A stretch of 64,000 nt of DNA, from the NCBI GenBank assembly GCA_938034445.1, contig CALHLD010000005.1:1-64000 (forward strand), written 5' to 3'. The notes under the pieces were generated by a model. It was not told where the DNA came from. It searched no databases and was given only the letters and a program-made list of their open reading frames with translations. The position numbers and the translations under genes are program-made. The DNA comes from an uncultured archaeon. Its GTDB lineage: Archaea > Thermoproteota > Nitrososphaeria > JACIWG01. Shown here in pieces: positions 41,402-50,311 of the stretch (its first letter is position 1; every line of letters begins with the position of its first letter).

Positions 41402-42295
41402 ATGAGCCTCTCATTCGGTAGCACTTTAAAGGTTTATTTGAAACTTACCATATTATTCGCATTACTTGGAGGTATACTTGTCGGTCTCGGTTTTCTAATT
41501 GGTGGAATCTCTTTAGCCTTCTGGTTTCTAATTTTCGCTTTAGCATTTAACTTTCTAATGTACTTTGTTAGCGATAAAATTGTTTTATTAAGTACGGGAG
41601 CTAAGGTTGTAAGTGAAGAAGAAGCTCCAAGACTTCATGCTATTGTCTCAAAGCTAGCTGCACAGGCTGGCATTCCCAAGCCTAAGGTTGCGATCGTGAG
41701 AAGTCCGCAGCCGAACGCTTTCGCAACTGGAAGAAATAAGGAGCATGCTTTGGTGGCGGCAACTACAGGATTATTAAATATGATGAATGATGATGAAGTG
41801 GAAGCTGTGCTAGCGCATGAAATAGGCCATGTTGTACACCGTGACATGCTTGTTTCAACTATTGCCGCGTCAATAGCTACTGCAATATCGTACATTGGAA
41901 ATCTTATTGCTTGGATGGCTATCTTAGGTGGTTTAGGTGGGAGGGGAAGAGACGATAGTGCAAGAACTATTGCTGCTTTAGGTGCAGCTATACTTGCGCC
42001 TTTGGCTGCAACATTTGTACAGCTTGCTATTTCTAGAAGTAGAGAATATTATGCTGATGAAGCAAGCGCCGTCTTAACGAGGAGACCTCAATCTCTTATA
42101 CGTGCGTTAACAAAGATTGAGCAGATGATATATCGTGGCGCACCATTAAATGCATCACCTTCTACAGCATCGCTTTGGATTGCAAACCCGTTTAAAGGAT
42201 CAAGTCTACTTGAACTCTTTAGTACACATCCTTCAACAGAAAATAGGATAAGGCGGCTTGAAGAGATTGCTAGAAAAATGGGGTATTACGTGTAA
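41402..42295 (+). CDS. htpX: HtpX-like M48 membrane metalloprotease
   Basis: AVLAHEIGHVVHRDML, SRSREYYADEASAVLTRRPQSLIRAL. Confidence 0.93.
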   Translation: MSLSFGSTLKVYLKLTILFALLGGILVGLGFLIGGISLAFWFLIFALAFNFLMYFVSDKIVLLSTGAKVVSEEEAPRLHAIVSKLAAQAGIPKPKVAIVRSPQPNAFATGRNKEHALVAATTGLLNMMNDDEVEAVLAHEIGHVVHRDMLVSTIAASIATAISYIGNLIAWMAILGGLGGRGRDDSARTIAALGAAILAPLAATFVQLAISRSREYYADEASAVLTRRPQSLIRALTKIEQMIYRGAPLNASPSTASLWIANPFKGSSLLELFSTHPSTENRIRRLEEIARKMGYYV

Positions 42296-42298
42296 TAT

Positions 42299-42601
42299 AT
42301 GTCATCCCTTACTATTATTGTAGACTATTCTAATGTTTATGGAGATATGCGAAGGCTTTCCAAAAACTTTATCGAAGTTAATGTAACTCCTGATACTACA
42401 GTTGATAAAGTTAAGAGTACTGTTCTAAGCTATCTTAATATTCCATACTCGGATCTCTATTATCTTGAATTTAATAAGCAAAAATTAGATGACCAACAGC
42501 TAGTTGGTTCATTAAATTTTTCTAAAAAGGCTATTCTTATTTTAAGATGCAATAACTTTGAAGAACTATATTATCGTATGAGAAGGGATGGACGAATATG
42601 A
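42299..42601 (+). CDS. Ubiquitin-like beta-grasp protein
   Basis: VTPDTTVDKVKSTVLSYLNIPYSDLYYLEFNKQKLDDQQLVGSLNFSKKAILILR aligns by eye to ubiquitin; no C-terminal GG. Confidence 0.6.
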   Translation: MSSLTIIVDYSNVYGDMRRLSKNFIEVNVTPDTTVDKVKSTVLSYLNIPYSDLYYLEFNKQKLDDQQLVGSLNFSKKAILILRCNNFEELYYRMRRDGRI

Positions 42602-42647
42602 ATATTTTCTGATATAATTTGGAGAAACAATTATATGCTTATGGTAT

Positions 42648-43340
42648 TTGTATTTGATGGTAGGAGCAAGATTGTCTTCAAAAACTGAAATAGTTTCTGT
42701 CCTAAAATTGTTATTTAAAAAATATAAGAACATTTACATGTTCTACATAGGTTTAATTGTTGTTTTAATTCTTGTTTCTTTAACAGCCCTTTTTGATAGT
42801 GAATTAGCTGAATTGTTTACACTTTCTGCACGAAATCCATTCGGTATTCTTTCATCAATCTTTATGCAAAATAGTTTTTCCAGCTTAACTATTAACATTT
42901 TCTCAGTCTTTCTACTAATTTTTATATTCACAAACTTAAATTCTATCTTAGAAGCCTACAATTTTTCTTTAAAATATGATCTTTCTAAATCATTTGTGTT
43001 CCTTCCCTTAATTTCTTCAATTATCACCAACATTATAACATACGCTATATTAACTGACTATAATCTTTCTAATGTTACCTTATCAGGTTTTCATGTTCTT
43101 GTTCAACCCATTTTAGGATTTTCTATATCAATAGTCCTCTTTATGCTACTAATGTTTAAAGGTTATAAAAAATTCTTTCTTCCAATATCAATTATATTAT
43201 TGGGCCTTCTTTGTCTATACATAATTTATAACATATACTTTTTTGGACTAGGTAATTTTATTTTTGACTTTCAAAGGTTCTTGAGTTTATCTTTGGGCCT
43301 ATTTTCAGGTGCAGTTGTAGCAATACTGAAACTTGGGTAG
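42648..43340 (+). CDS. Multi-pass membrane protein of unknown function
   Basis: At least five hydrophobic segments. Confidence 0.6.
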   Translation: MYLMVGARLSSKTEIVSVLKLLFKKYKNIYMFYIGLIVVLILVSLTALFDSELAELFTLSARNPFGILSSIFMQNSFSSLTINIFSVFLLIFIFTNLNSILEAYNFSLKYDLSKSFVFLPLISSIITNIITYAILTDYNLSNVTLSGFHVLVQPILGFSISIVLFMLLMFKGYKKFFLPISIILLGLLCLYIIYNIYFFGLGNFIFDFQRFLSLSLGLFSGAVVAILKLG

Positions 43341-43349
43341 GCGAATTTT

Positions 43350-43835
43350 TTGAATAGCTACCAGATTTACCCTATAGGAGTTGTCCATGTAAATGTTGGG
43401 GATGAGGTTGTGCGTTTTAGCGAAAATTTGGAAGGAGTTATAGAAGTTTTTGAAGAATTTTCTGAAGCCCTATACAATATTGAAGGTTTCTCACACCTTA
43501 TACTGCTCACTTTTCTTCATAAAGTTAATTTAAGTGGTAGAAAGGTTTTGAAGGTCAGAATCCGTCGTGTTCTAGAAAAGGGTGTTCCAGAAGAAATTGT
43601 TCCACAAGTTGGTGTTTTTGCATGTGATTCTCCAAACAGACCTAATCCCATTGGTGTTAGTATTGTAGAGGTCTTGAAGGTGGAAGGACGCTTTATCTAT
43701 GTAAGGGGTGTTGACGTGTTTGACGGCACTCCTGTTATCGACATAAAACCTTATACTCCTTATAGAAGGGTTGAAAAGCTTACTGTTCCTAACTGGTTTT
43801 CGAATATAGTAAAATATATTGGCCATGAACCATAA
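43350..43835 (+). CDS. trmO: TrmO/TsaA-family tRNA methyltransferase
   Basis: YPIGVVHVN, GVFACDSPNRPNPIGVSIVEVLKVEG, GVDVFDGTPVIDIKPYTPY. Confidence 0.9.
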   Translation: MNSYQIYPIGVVHVNVGDEVVRFSENLEGVIEVFEEFSEALYNIEGFSHLILLTFLHKVNLSGRKVLKVRIRRVLEKGVPEEIVPQVGVFACDSPNRPNPIGVSIVEVLKVEGRFIYVRGVDVFDGTPVIDIKPYTPYRRVEKLTVPNWFSNIVKYIGHEP

Positions 43836-43852
43836 ATTTGTTGTCTATAAAG

Positions 43853-44803
43853 TTATTCTTCTTTAAGGTAGAATGCTGCCGCTATTGTACCATATAATCC
43901 GATTTCATCTCCAAGTTTAGTTAACCTTATCTCAGGAACCCTGTTTATAGTATATTCTTCAACATGCTCTAAAATTGGTTTCAGTATCTGTTCCCTATTA
44001 TTTAATGCTACTGCTCCCCCAACTGTAATCAATTCGGGATCGTACAAGTTTATTATGTTAGCGAACCCTATAGCATTTAATCTACCAATTTCTTCAACAA
44101 CCTTTAAAGAAAATTGGTCCCCCATTTTTGCAGCATCAAATATTTCCTTTCCATCCAAATTTTGAAGTCGGCTATAAATTACGCTCTTTTCTAGAATGTT
44201 TTTGTCAAAATTTTTTGCAATCCATTTTACAAAATTCGGTATATTTTTGCCAGAACAGTATGCTTCCCAATGTCCTCTTTTCCCGCATCCGCACACTAGT
44301 CTTCCATCAAAATCTATTGTCATATGCCCTATCTCGTGAGCGTTTCCATCCTTTCCTAAAAGCAACTTATTATTAACAAATATTCCACCACCAATGCCAC
44401 TACTTATAGTAACATAAACTAGATTTTCAACACTTCTTCCTTCTCCAAAAAACTTTTCACCAACTACTGCGGCAACACAATCATTATACATTTTTACTGG
44501 AAGATTAAGTTCGCTTGCAATTGGGTTGGTTAAATAGGCTCTCTTGAAAGGCAAGTTTGCCGGTGAAATTGAACCTGTTTTCGGATCTATTGGCCCAATC
44601 GTTCCAATCACCACTCCAACTGCTTTTTCAACATATTCTTTAGGCAATTCTTTGACCATATCAATTATCTGTCTACTCACTGCATATTCGTCGCCCTCTT
44701 GTACAGTTTTTTTAACATTTTTAGCCAAAATTCTTCCATCTCTTACACCAACAGCAACCCTAACATGGGTTGCTCCTAAATCAACTCCAATAGCTGTCTC
44801 CAT
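43853..44803 (-). CDS. ROK-family sugar kinase/glucokinase
   Basis: IGVDLGATHVRVAVG, ISSGIGGGIFVN, GHMTIDFDGRLVCGCGKRGHWEAYCSG. Confidence 0.9.
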   Translation of the reverse strand: METAIGVDLGATHVRVAVGVRDGRILAKNVKKTVQEGDEYAVSRQIIDMVKELPKEYVEKAVGVVIGTIGPIDPKTGSISPANLPFKRAYLTNPIASELNLPVKMYNDCVAAVVGEKFFGEGRSVENLVYVTISSGIGGGIFVNNKLLLGKDGNAHEIGHMTIDFDGRLVCGCGKRGHWEAYCSGKNIPNFVKWIAKNFDKNILEKSVIYSRLQNLDGKEIFDAAKMGDQFSLKVVEEIGRLNAIGFANIINLYDPELITVGGAVALNNREQILKPILEHVEEYTINRVPEIRLTKLGDEIGLYGTIAAAFYLKEE

Positions 44804-44844
44804 CTAAATCAAAATAGATTAAGTAAAATGTGCAAATAAATTTT

Positions 44845-45900
44845 TTACCTTATCTTATTAATTGTTCCACAATACTTACAGACTACCTCGTAAACTCCTC
44901 TTGTTGTAGGAACATCTAATGGTGCACCACATTTTATGCAAAAGAAAGCCTTTACGCCTTCCACTGGCTTAACTTCCAACATAATCTTGTCCTTATCAGC
45001 TTGTCCTGAAAGCACATAATTTATACACTCAATAAGCTTTTCAGTATCGTCTCCCTTTGTATCGAAAACTATAGCCTTATACTTTTGTCCAGGCCGTAAA
45101 TCGATATAGTCTCCTTCCCACGCTATCAAACCAACTCTCCCCTTCTGTACACTTGCAATTATCCCTAATGGAACCTCTAAATCTAGCCTTCTCTCAATTT
45201 TTGTTTTGGTAGCTATGAAGAGTTTTCTTTCTAAAACAATCTCTTTTTCAACCTCGTATAGAAGGCGTTGGTCTGTAACAATAGCTCTTCCCTCACTTTT
45301 TTCTCCAGGCTCAAGCTTTTTAGTCTTAACACATAGTAGTGGATGCTCATTTTCTTGGAGAATAAAGGATGCTGAAGAGATTGAATTGACTGCATTTTCT
45401 GCGTCATATATAATCTTTTCCACTCTTTCTATATCATCTCTAACTTTAACAAGTCCTTTCCTTGCTTGATTTATCTGCAAATATGCTTTTGATGTAAAAG
45501 TGTTTACCTTTGCATTATATAAAATGATTTCTCCTCTTATAGCAAATTCTGCAAAAAAAGGCTGATTGATTCTACTTAGAATAGACTGCCCCTCACTTTT
45601 TAGCATACCTATTTCGCTTTTAAGCTGGCCAGTTAAGGCTTCAATATCAAAGGAGATACTCGCTCTTGAAAAATTCCAGTTCTCGACAAGCTTTTTTAGT
45701 TGCTCTTCAATGCTAACTCTATGCACATAGCCATTCTTACGTAGTGCTTCAAATCTTGATGGAAGTGATGTGCACATGCTGTCTATGTATGCTATAGATG
45801 AAGTGAGCCAGTTAAGTTGGATTTCAACTTGAGATAAACTTGAAAGACTGTTTTGAACTTCAGATCTTAACTGCTGCCTTCTATCCTGTTGGCCACTCAT
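44845..45900 (-). CDS. Coiled-coil / PH-like / zinc-ribbon protein
   Basis: N-terminal heptads, middle LEPGEKSEGRAIVTDQRLLYEVEKEIVLERKLFIATKT (PH/GRAM-like), C-terminal CIKCGAPLD..CKYCGTINKIR. Confidence 0.55.
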   Translation of the reverse strand: MSGQQDRRQQLRSEVQNSLSSLSQVEIQLNWLTSSIAYIDSMCTSLPSRFEALRKNGYVHRVSIEEQLKKLVENWNFSRASISFDIEALTGQLKSEIGMLKSEGQSILSRINQPFFAEFAIRGEIILYNAKVNTFTSKAYLQINQARKGLVKVRDDIERVEKIIYDAENAVNSISSASFILQENEHPLLCVKTKKLEPGEKSEGRAIVTDQRLLYEVEKEIVLERKLFIATKTKIERRLDLEVPLGIIASVQKGRVGLIAWEGDYIDLRPGQKYKAIVFDTKGDDTEKLIECINYVLSGQADKDKIMLEVKPVEGVKAFFCIKCGAPLDVPTTRGVYEVVCKYCGTINKIR

Positions 45901-46043
45901 ATAAGCAATATCTTAAAAAAGTATTTATCTAAACTTTTCGGGCTGGAGGTAACTTTAAGGTTTAGTTATCTCAAACGTGCTTGCAGACTTTAATGGCTTA
46001 TTTGTTTAAAACTTAAATATTATGGTTAATATTATACTAACTT

Positions 46044-46790
46044 ATGTGGTTGCCTAAGTGGGTTGGTGAAGTTTATAAAAAGCTTTATACAAAGTTTAAT
46101 AGAGAAATCTTTTACTTTGATGATGTTCTCAATATTTCTAGATCACTTTCATCAGCTAAGGTTGTTTTACATGAGCTTAGAAAGGTTGGTGCTGTATATG
46201 TTCATGGAAGGATTGAAAGGAAAAGGACTTATAGGCTTTGTGATCCTGAAGTTTTACTTTATGTTTTGGACGGTAAGGTTTCTAATTTAGGAAAGATTAG
46301 GCAGGAAAGGTATTCTAGGGTTATTGGCTTGGTTTCGGTTGAAATTTTGAAAAGGTTCGGTTGTATGGTTAAAGGTTTGGTTGTGTATGGCAGTGTTGCG
46401 AGGGGTGCTACGAGGGCTGATAGTGACATTGATTTGCTTGTCATAATTGATAGCAAGGAAAGTTTAGGTAAAAGAATCGATATGCTTTTAGATGTTGAGT
46501 TTTCTGAAAGGATTCAGAGTGAATTAGATTGGCTATACAATAATGGTATAGATACGCATATTTCTTTTCTGCCTTTGAATATGGAAGAGATTATGGCTTT
46601 TCCACCAATACTATTAGATATAGTTGATGAAGGTATTATTTTGTTGGATGATGGTTTTTTCTCGAAATTTGTGCAGGAAAAAAGGGTGTATCTTTCTAAG
46701 ATTGGTGCTAGAAGAATCTTTCTCTCCGAAAATGAATGGTATTGGGATTTTAAGTCTGATGCAAAATTTGGGGAGGTTATAGAAGTTTGA
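46044..46790 (+). CDS. Winged-HTH + MNT nucleotidyltransferase
   Basis: LSSAKVVLHELRKVGAVYVHGRIERKRTYRLCDP then LVVYGSVARGATRADSDIDLLVII. Confidence 0.82.
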   Translation: MWLPKWVGEVYKKLYTKFNREIFYFDDVLNISRSLSSAKVVLHELRKVGAVYVHGRIERKRTYRLCDPEVLLYVLDGKVSNLGKIRQERYSRVIGLVSVEILKRFGCMVKGLVVYGSVARGATRADSDIDLLVIIDSKESLGKRIDMLLDVEFSERIQSELDWLYNNGIDTHISFLPLNMEEIMAFPPILLDIVDEGIILLDDGFFSKFVQEKRVYLSKIGARRIFLSENEWYWDFKSDAKFGEVIEV

Positions 46791-47206
46791 AGAATATTGA
46801 AATGTGCTCTTCAATGTTGGAACAGGCATTTTCTAGACTAAAAACTGCTAAGCAGGCTATGGAAGATGAAAACTTCGCTTATGTTGTGAGATGCTCTCAA
46901 GAGTGTGTTGAATTAAGTTTGAAAGCTTCTCTAAGACTTTTAGGTATCGAGTATCCGAAGAGACATGATGTGAGTCGAATCCTTTTAATTAACAGGAGCC
47001 GCTTTCCTGAATGGTTTCCTGTGGACTAGTTTGCTAAAGTAAGTAGGGTTTTGGCTGAAAAGAGGGCGTCTGCAGTTTATGGTGATGAATTGAAGTTGAT
47101 ACCTTCCTCAATTTTGTTTGATAGGAGTCAAGCGGAAGATGCTTTAAGGTTGGCTGAAAAAGTTTATAGTACTTGTCTAAAACTTTTTGAAAATGTAAAG
47201 GGCTAA
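46787..47206 (+). pseudogene. HEPN-domain protein interrupted by in-frame TAG (47027-47029)
   Basis: ...FPEWFPVD*FAKVSRVLAEKRASAVYGDELKLIPSSILFDRSQAEDALRLAEKVYSTCLKLFENVKG*; same frame on both sides. Confidence 0.72.
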
Positions 47207-47631
47207 GTTTTTGTTTTAGAAACTATGCTATAGAAGTCTAAGAATATTGTTGCTATCGTCCAAACGCCTATAAGGTACAATATTATTGTAAAGTCTATTG
47301 TTACCATCATGTTAATGTCCTGGTAAAAGAGTGTTGTTGAAAGTATTCCATTATTCAATATTTTTGTGAGTATCCAGAAGCCCAGTATCTTTGTTAAAGT
47401 GTTTAACGTGAACTTGTAGACAAAATTTTCTATTAACGATATCGCTACCCCTATTATGACGAAGAACATTATTACCCAAATGTAGTAGGCGCTTACCTCC
47501 TCCATATAGAATCCCATTCCTGAAAATATGTATGGTATTATGTAAACGTATACTATCGACCACATTATTCCAGAAAATATTCCTATAATGGCCTTTTCCA
47601 CTACCTTCAGGATCCTGCTAAGGTAACTCAT
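47203..47631 (-). CDS. Membrane hypothetical protein
   Basis: Four hydrophobic segments; overlaps upstream gene by 4 nt. Confidence 0.6.
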   Translation of the reverse strand: MSYLSRILKVVEKAIIGIFSGIMWSIVYVYIIPYIFSGMGFYMEEVSAYYIWVIMFFVIIGVAISLIENFVYKFTLNTLTKILGFWILTKILNNGILSTTLFYQDINMMVTIDFTIILYLIGVWTIATIFLDFYSIVSKTKT

Positions 47632-48023
47632 GTTCTCACAACCTTGACTTCTACAGGATATAGTTGTTCGATTGTGAACTTAATGGTCGCCTCCAGTCTA
47701 GTAAACTTTTCCACTTCTTTTATTGGAATATACGCTTTTGCTGTAAAATTCTGTTCTTTTTCCAGTCTTTCTTTAGACATGTAAATGTTTTTTTCTCCTA
47801 ATGTGATGTTGACCTGTATGTTGTTTAATGCTACAGTGCCTTTATATAATATTTTGAATTCAATTTCTATGTGTGTATTATTATGTTGGTTATAGGATGG
47901 TATGAGGAGAAATGTTTGAGGATTTAAACTCTCCTCGTACATGAACTGTGCTAGTGGTGCTACGATTATTGTACCTAATGCTATGAACGCTAGCGTTAGG
48001 GCAATTTGTGCCTGTCCGTTCAC
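47628..48023 (-). CDS. Membrane-anchored extracellular hypothetical protein
   Basis: N-terminal GQAQIALTLAFIALGTIIVAPLAQF plus beta-rich ectodomain. Confidence 0.6.
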   Translation of the reverse strand: MNGQAQIALTLAFIALGTIIVAPLAQFMYEESLNPQTFLLIPSYNQHNNTHIEIEFKILYKGTVALNNIQVNITLGEKNIYMSKERLEKEQNFTAKAYIPIKEVEKFTRLEATIKFTIEQLYPVEVKVVRT

Positions 48024-48322
48024 TTGGCTTCACTTTTTTCCCTAAAAAGTTCTACACTATCTTTTAAAATTATTGCCCCTATCCAGACGCATGCTCCTAG
48101 GAACGCTAGTTTTGCAACCAGGTCTATTATGTCGAAGCTTATACTTATGAGTGCGTCTGAAATGTTTAGTCCTAGAGGTTTTTCTAGAGGCTTATAGTTT
48201 AGGAAAACGTTTATAGCGAATGCGAAAGATATTATTAAAAACGCCAGTCCTATTATGAGTAGTGTTACTGCTGCCGTCTTTCTTGTAAAAAACTCTCTTT
48301 TTTTGACCTCAACTTCTGTCAT
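48020..48322 (-). CDS. Two-TM membrane hypothetical protein
   Basis: Two hydrophobic segments; 4-nt overlap with next gene. Confidence 0.6.
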   Translation of the reverse strand: MTEVEVKKREFFTRKTAAVTLLIIGLAFLIISFAFAINVFLNYKPLEKPLGLNISDALISISFDIIDLVAKLAFLGACVWIGAIILKDSVELFREKSEAK

Positions 48323-48342
48323 ATTATATGGATATATTTTTC

Positions 48343-49449
48343 TTATAAATATGTTTTATCATAATTTTTTGAAAGTAATGTTAGAGCCTCTTTCACTATA
48401 TTTATGCTTTCCAAATATTCTCTTAAACTTATTTTCTCATAAGGTGTGTGCGCAAGTTTTGGGTCTCCTGGCCCATATGTTATTGTGGGAACCTTCATAA
48501 TGTTACCGTATATGTTCATGTCTCCTGACCCTGTTTTTCTAACAAGCTGTGCTTCGACACCCTTAACCTTTTTCACTCCCTGTTTGAATGCTTCAACTAG
48601 CTCGTTTTTTACTGGTGCAATATATGGTGGTGTAAAATCTTCTACCTCAATTTTATATCTAATCTTCTGTCCACATACATTTGACACAATATTCTCTAAT
48701 TCTTCCAGAATCCTCTCATGTTTTATTTTCGGCGGAAATCTTATGTCTAGCACCATTTCACAGTATGATGGGCTCATATTATGGGATTCCCCTCCAGAAA
48801 TTTTTGTTAAACATACCGTTACAGTATCAAACTTTCTCTCTCTAGAAAATGCTTCCTCATTATATCTTCTCATCTTCTCCCAGATTTCTATTGCTGATTC
48901 AACAGCGCTCTTTCCAAGCCATACACTGCTTGCGTGATAGCTTTCTGTCCTAAACTCTAGCCTAACCCTTACTCCTCCCCTATATCCTATGACTATATTT
49001 GTTGAAGAAGATGGTTCTCCGAACACTGCATATGATGTCTTTAGGTTTTCTTCAATAAGTGTCTTTATCCCTTTCCCAGTATCTTCCTCATCAACTAAAG
49101 CTGCAATTATTAGTTTATTCCTGAATCCACTGTTTCTTAACACATTTGCTGCTGAAAGAAATGTTGCCAGCGAAGATTTTGCATCCACCGCCCCTCTACC
49201 GTAAATGTATTCGCCGTCAATTTTTGCATCTATTTCTCCTGGAACTGTGTCCATGTGCCCACATAAGAGTATTGAAGGCTCTTCTCCCTCATAAACTCCT
49301 ATAACGTTTCCAGCTCTGTCAATATATGCTTTGTCCACCCTAAACTCATTCTGCAGCTTATCTTTTATGAAAAGTGCCAGTTTCTCTTCTCTTCCACTTG
49401 GAGTATAAAATTTAATCATATCATATAGGAGTTTTATGTAATCATTCAA
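48343..49449 (-). CDS. lysK: LysW-lysine/ornithine hydrolase (LysK)
   Basis: M20 peptidase: LLCGHMDTVPGEI, YIYGRGAVDAKSSLA, ALVDEEDTGKG; operon context. Confidence 0.9.
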   Translation of the reverse strand: MNDYIKLLYDMIKFYTPSGREEKLALFIKDKLQNEFRVDKAYIDRAGNVIGVYEGEEPSILLCGHMDTVPGEIDAKIDGEYIYGRGAVDAKSSLATFLSAANVLRNSGFRNKLIIAALVDEEDTGKGIKTLIEENLKTSYAVFGEPSSSTNIVIGYRGGVRVRLEFRTESYHASSVWLGKSAVESAIEIWEKMRRYNEEAFSRERKFDTVTVCLTKISGGESHNMSPSYCEMVLDIRFPPKIKHERILEELENIVSNVCGQKIRYKIEVEDFTPPYIAPVKNELVEAFKQGVKKVKGVEAQLVRKTGSGDMNIYGNIMKVPTITYGPGDPKLAHTPYEKISLREYLESINIVKEALTLLSKNYDKTYL

Positions 49450-49456
49450 GCCCCTT

Positions 49457-50311
49457 TTATCTCCTTGCCTCTTTTACTACATACTCCATTATCAGTTTGG
49501 GTATGTCTACACCTGTGGCTGGAACAGTATTCTTGAATTCTGTAGTATTGTTTACCTCGTGAACTATTAACCCATTCGGTGACTCCATCATGTCAACTCC
49601 AAAAACTCCTCCTCCAACTGCTTTCGCAGCCTTTAAAGCGAGCTCTCTAATTTCCTCTGTTATCTCACATTTCACCGCTTTCCCCCCTCTCGCCGTATTG
49701 GTTCTCCAGTCACTTTCTGGCTGATAGCGGTATATTCCTGTAACAACTTCATCTCCTATTACGAATATTCTTAGGTCTCTTGGTGGTCTATTAACGTATT
49801 CTTGCATATAATATACTTGATACATTGGATACATGTAGTCCCTGTCCTCTAATACTGCCTGTGCTGCTGCCTCATCGTTTAAGAGTGCTACCATTCTTCC
49901 CCAGCTTCCGCTCACAGGCTTTAGTACCGCTTTTCCACCAAATTCTTCTCTAAAAACTTTCATTGCAGTTTCTGAAGTGAATGCTACTATTGTCTTTGGT
50001 GTTGGTATGCCATTCTTTTGTAATACTAATGTTGTAAACATTTTGTTCCCTGTTATTATTGTAGTGTTTAAGGAATTAATTACCTTAACATTCTTGTATT
50101 CTAGGTATGCGGTTGTATGTATGTTTCTATAGTAGCTTACGCTTCTCTGTAATGCGATGTCACCGAATTCTGTGCCAGAGTTTTTTGATAGATCGAATTC
50201 TCTCTCCTTCACATCGACCATTTCAACTTCTAAACCAAGTTTTTTTCCTGCATCATATAGTGCTTTTTCCTCCCATCTTATTATATCATATAATATTGAG
50301 ACTTTTGTCAA
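49457..50311 (-). CDS. lysX: LysX, alpha-aminoadipate-LysW ligase (ATP-grasp)
   Basis: GGKAVLKPVSGSWGRMVALL, YVNRPPRDLRIFVIGD, VHEVNNTTEFKNTVPATGVDIP. Confidence 0.85.
   Translation of the reverse strand: MTKVSILYDIIRWEEKALYDAGKKLGLEVEMVDVKEREFDLSKNSGTEFGDIALQRSVSYYRNIHTTAYLEYKNVKVINSLNTTIITGNKMFTTLVLQKNGIPTPKTIVAFTSETAMKVFREEFGGKAVLKPVSGSWGRMVALLNDEAAAQAVLEDRDYMYPMYQVYYMQEYVNRPPRDLRIFVIGDEVVTGIYRYQPESDWRTNTARGGKAVKCEITEEIRELALKAAKAVGGGVFGVDMMESPNGLIVHEVNNTTEFKNTVPATGVDIPKLIMEYVVKEARR

Noticed and set aside
42299-42601. Ubl protein as a conjugated modifier (SAMP/ubiquitin type)
   Set aside because: No C-terminal diglycine and no E1/JAB genes nearby in the window.
47027-47029. TAG in the HEPN gene (and TAG between glnA and glxB) as pyrrolysine codons
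   Set aside because: No pyl genes or methylamine methyltransferases in the window, and other genes (lysW, for example) use TAG as a normal stop.
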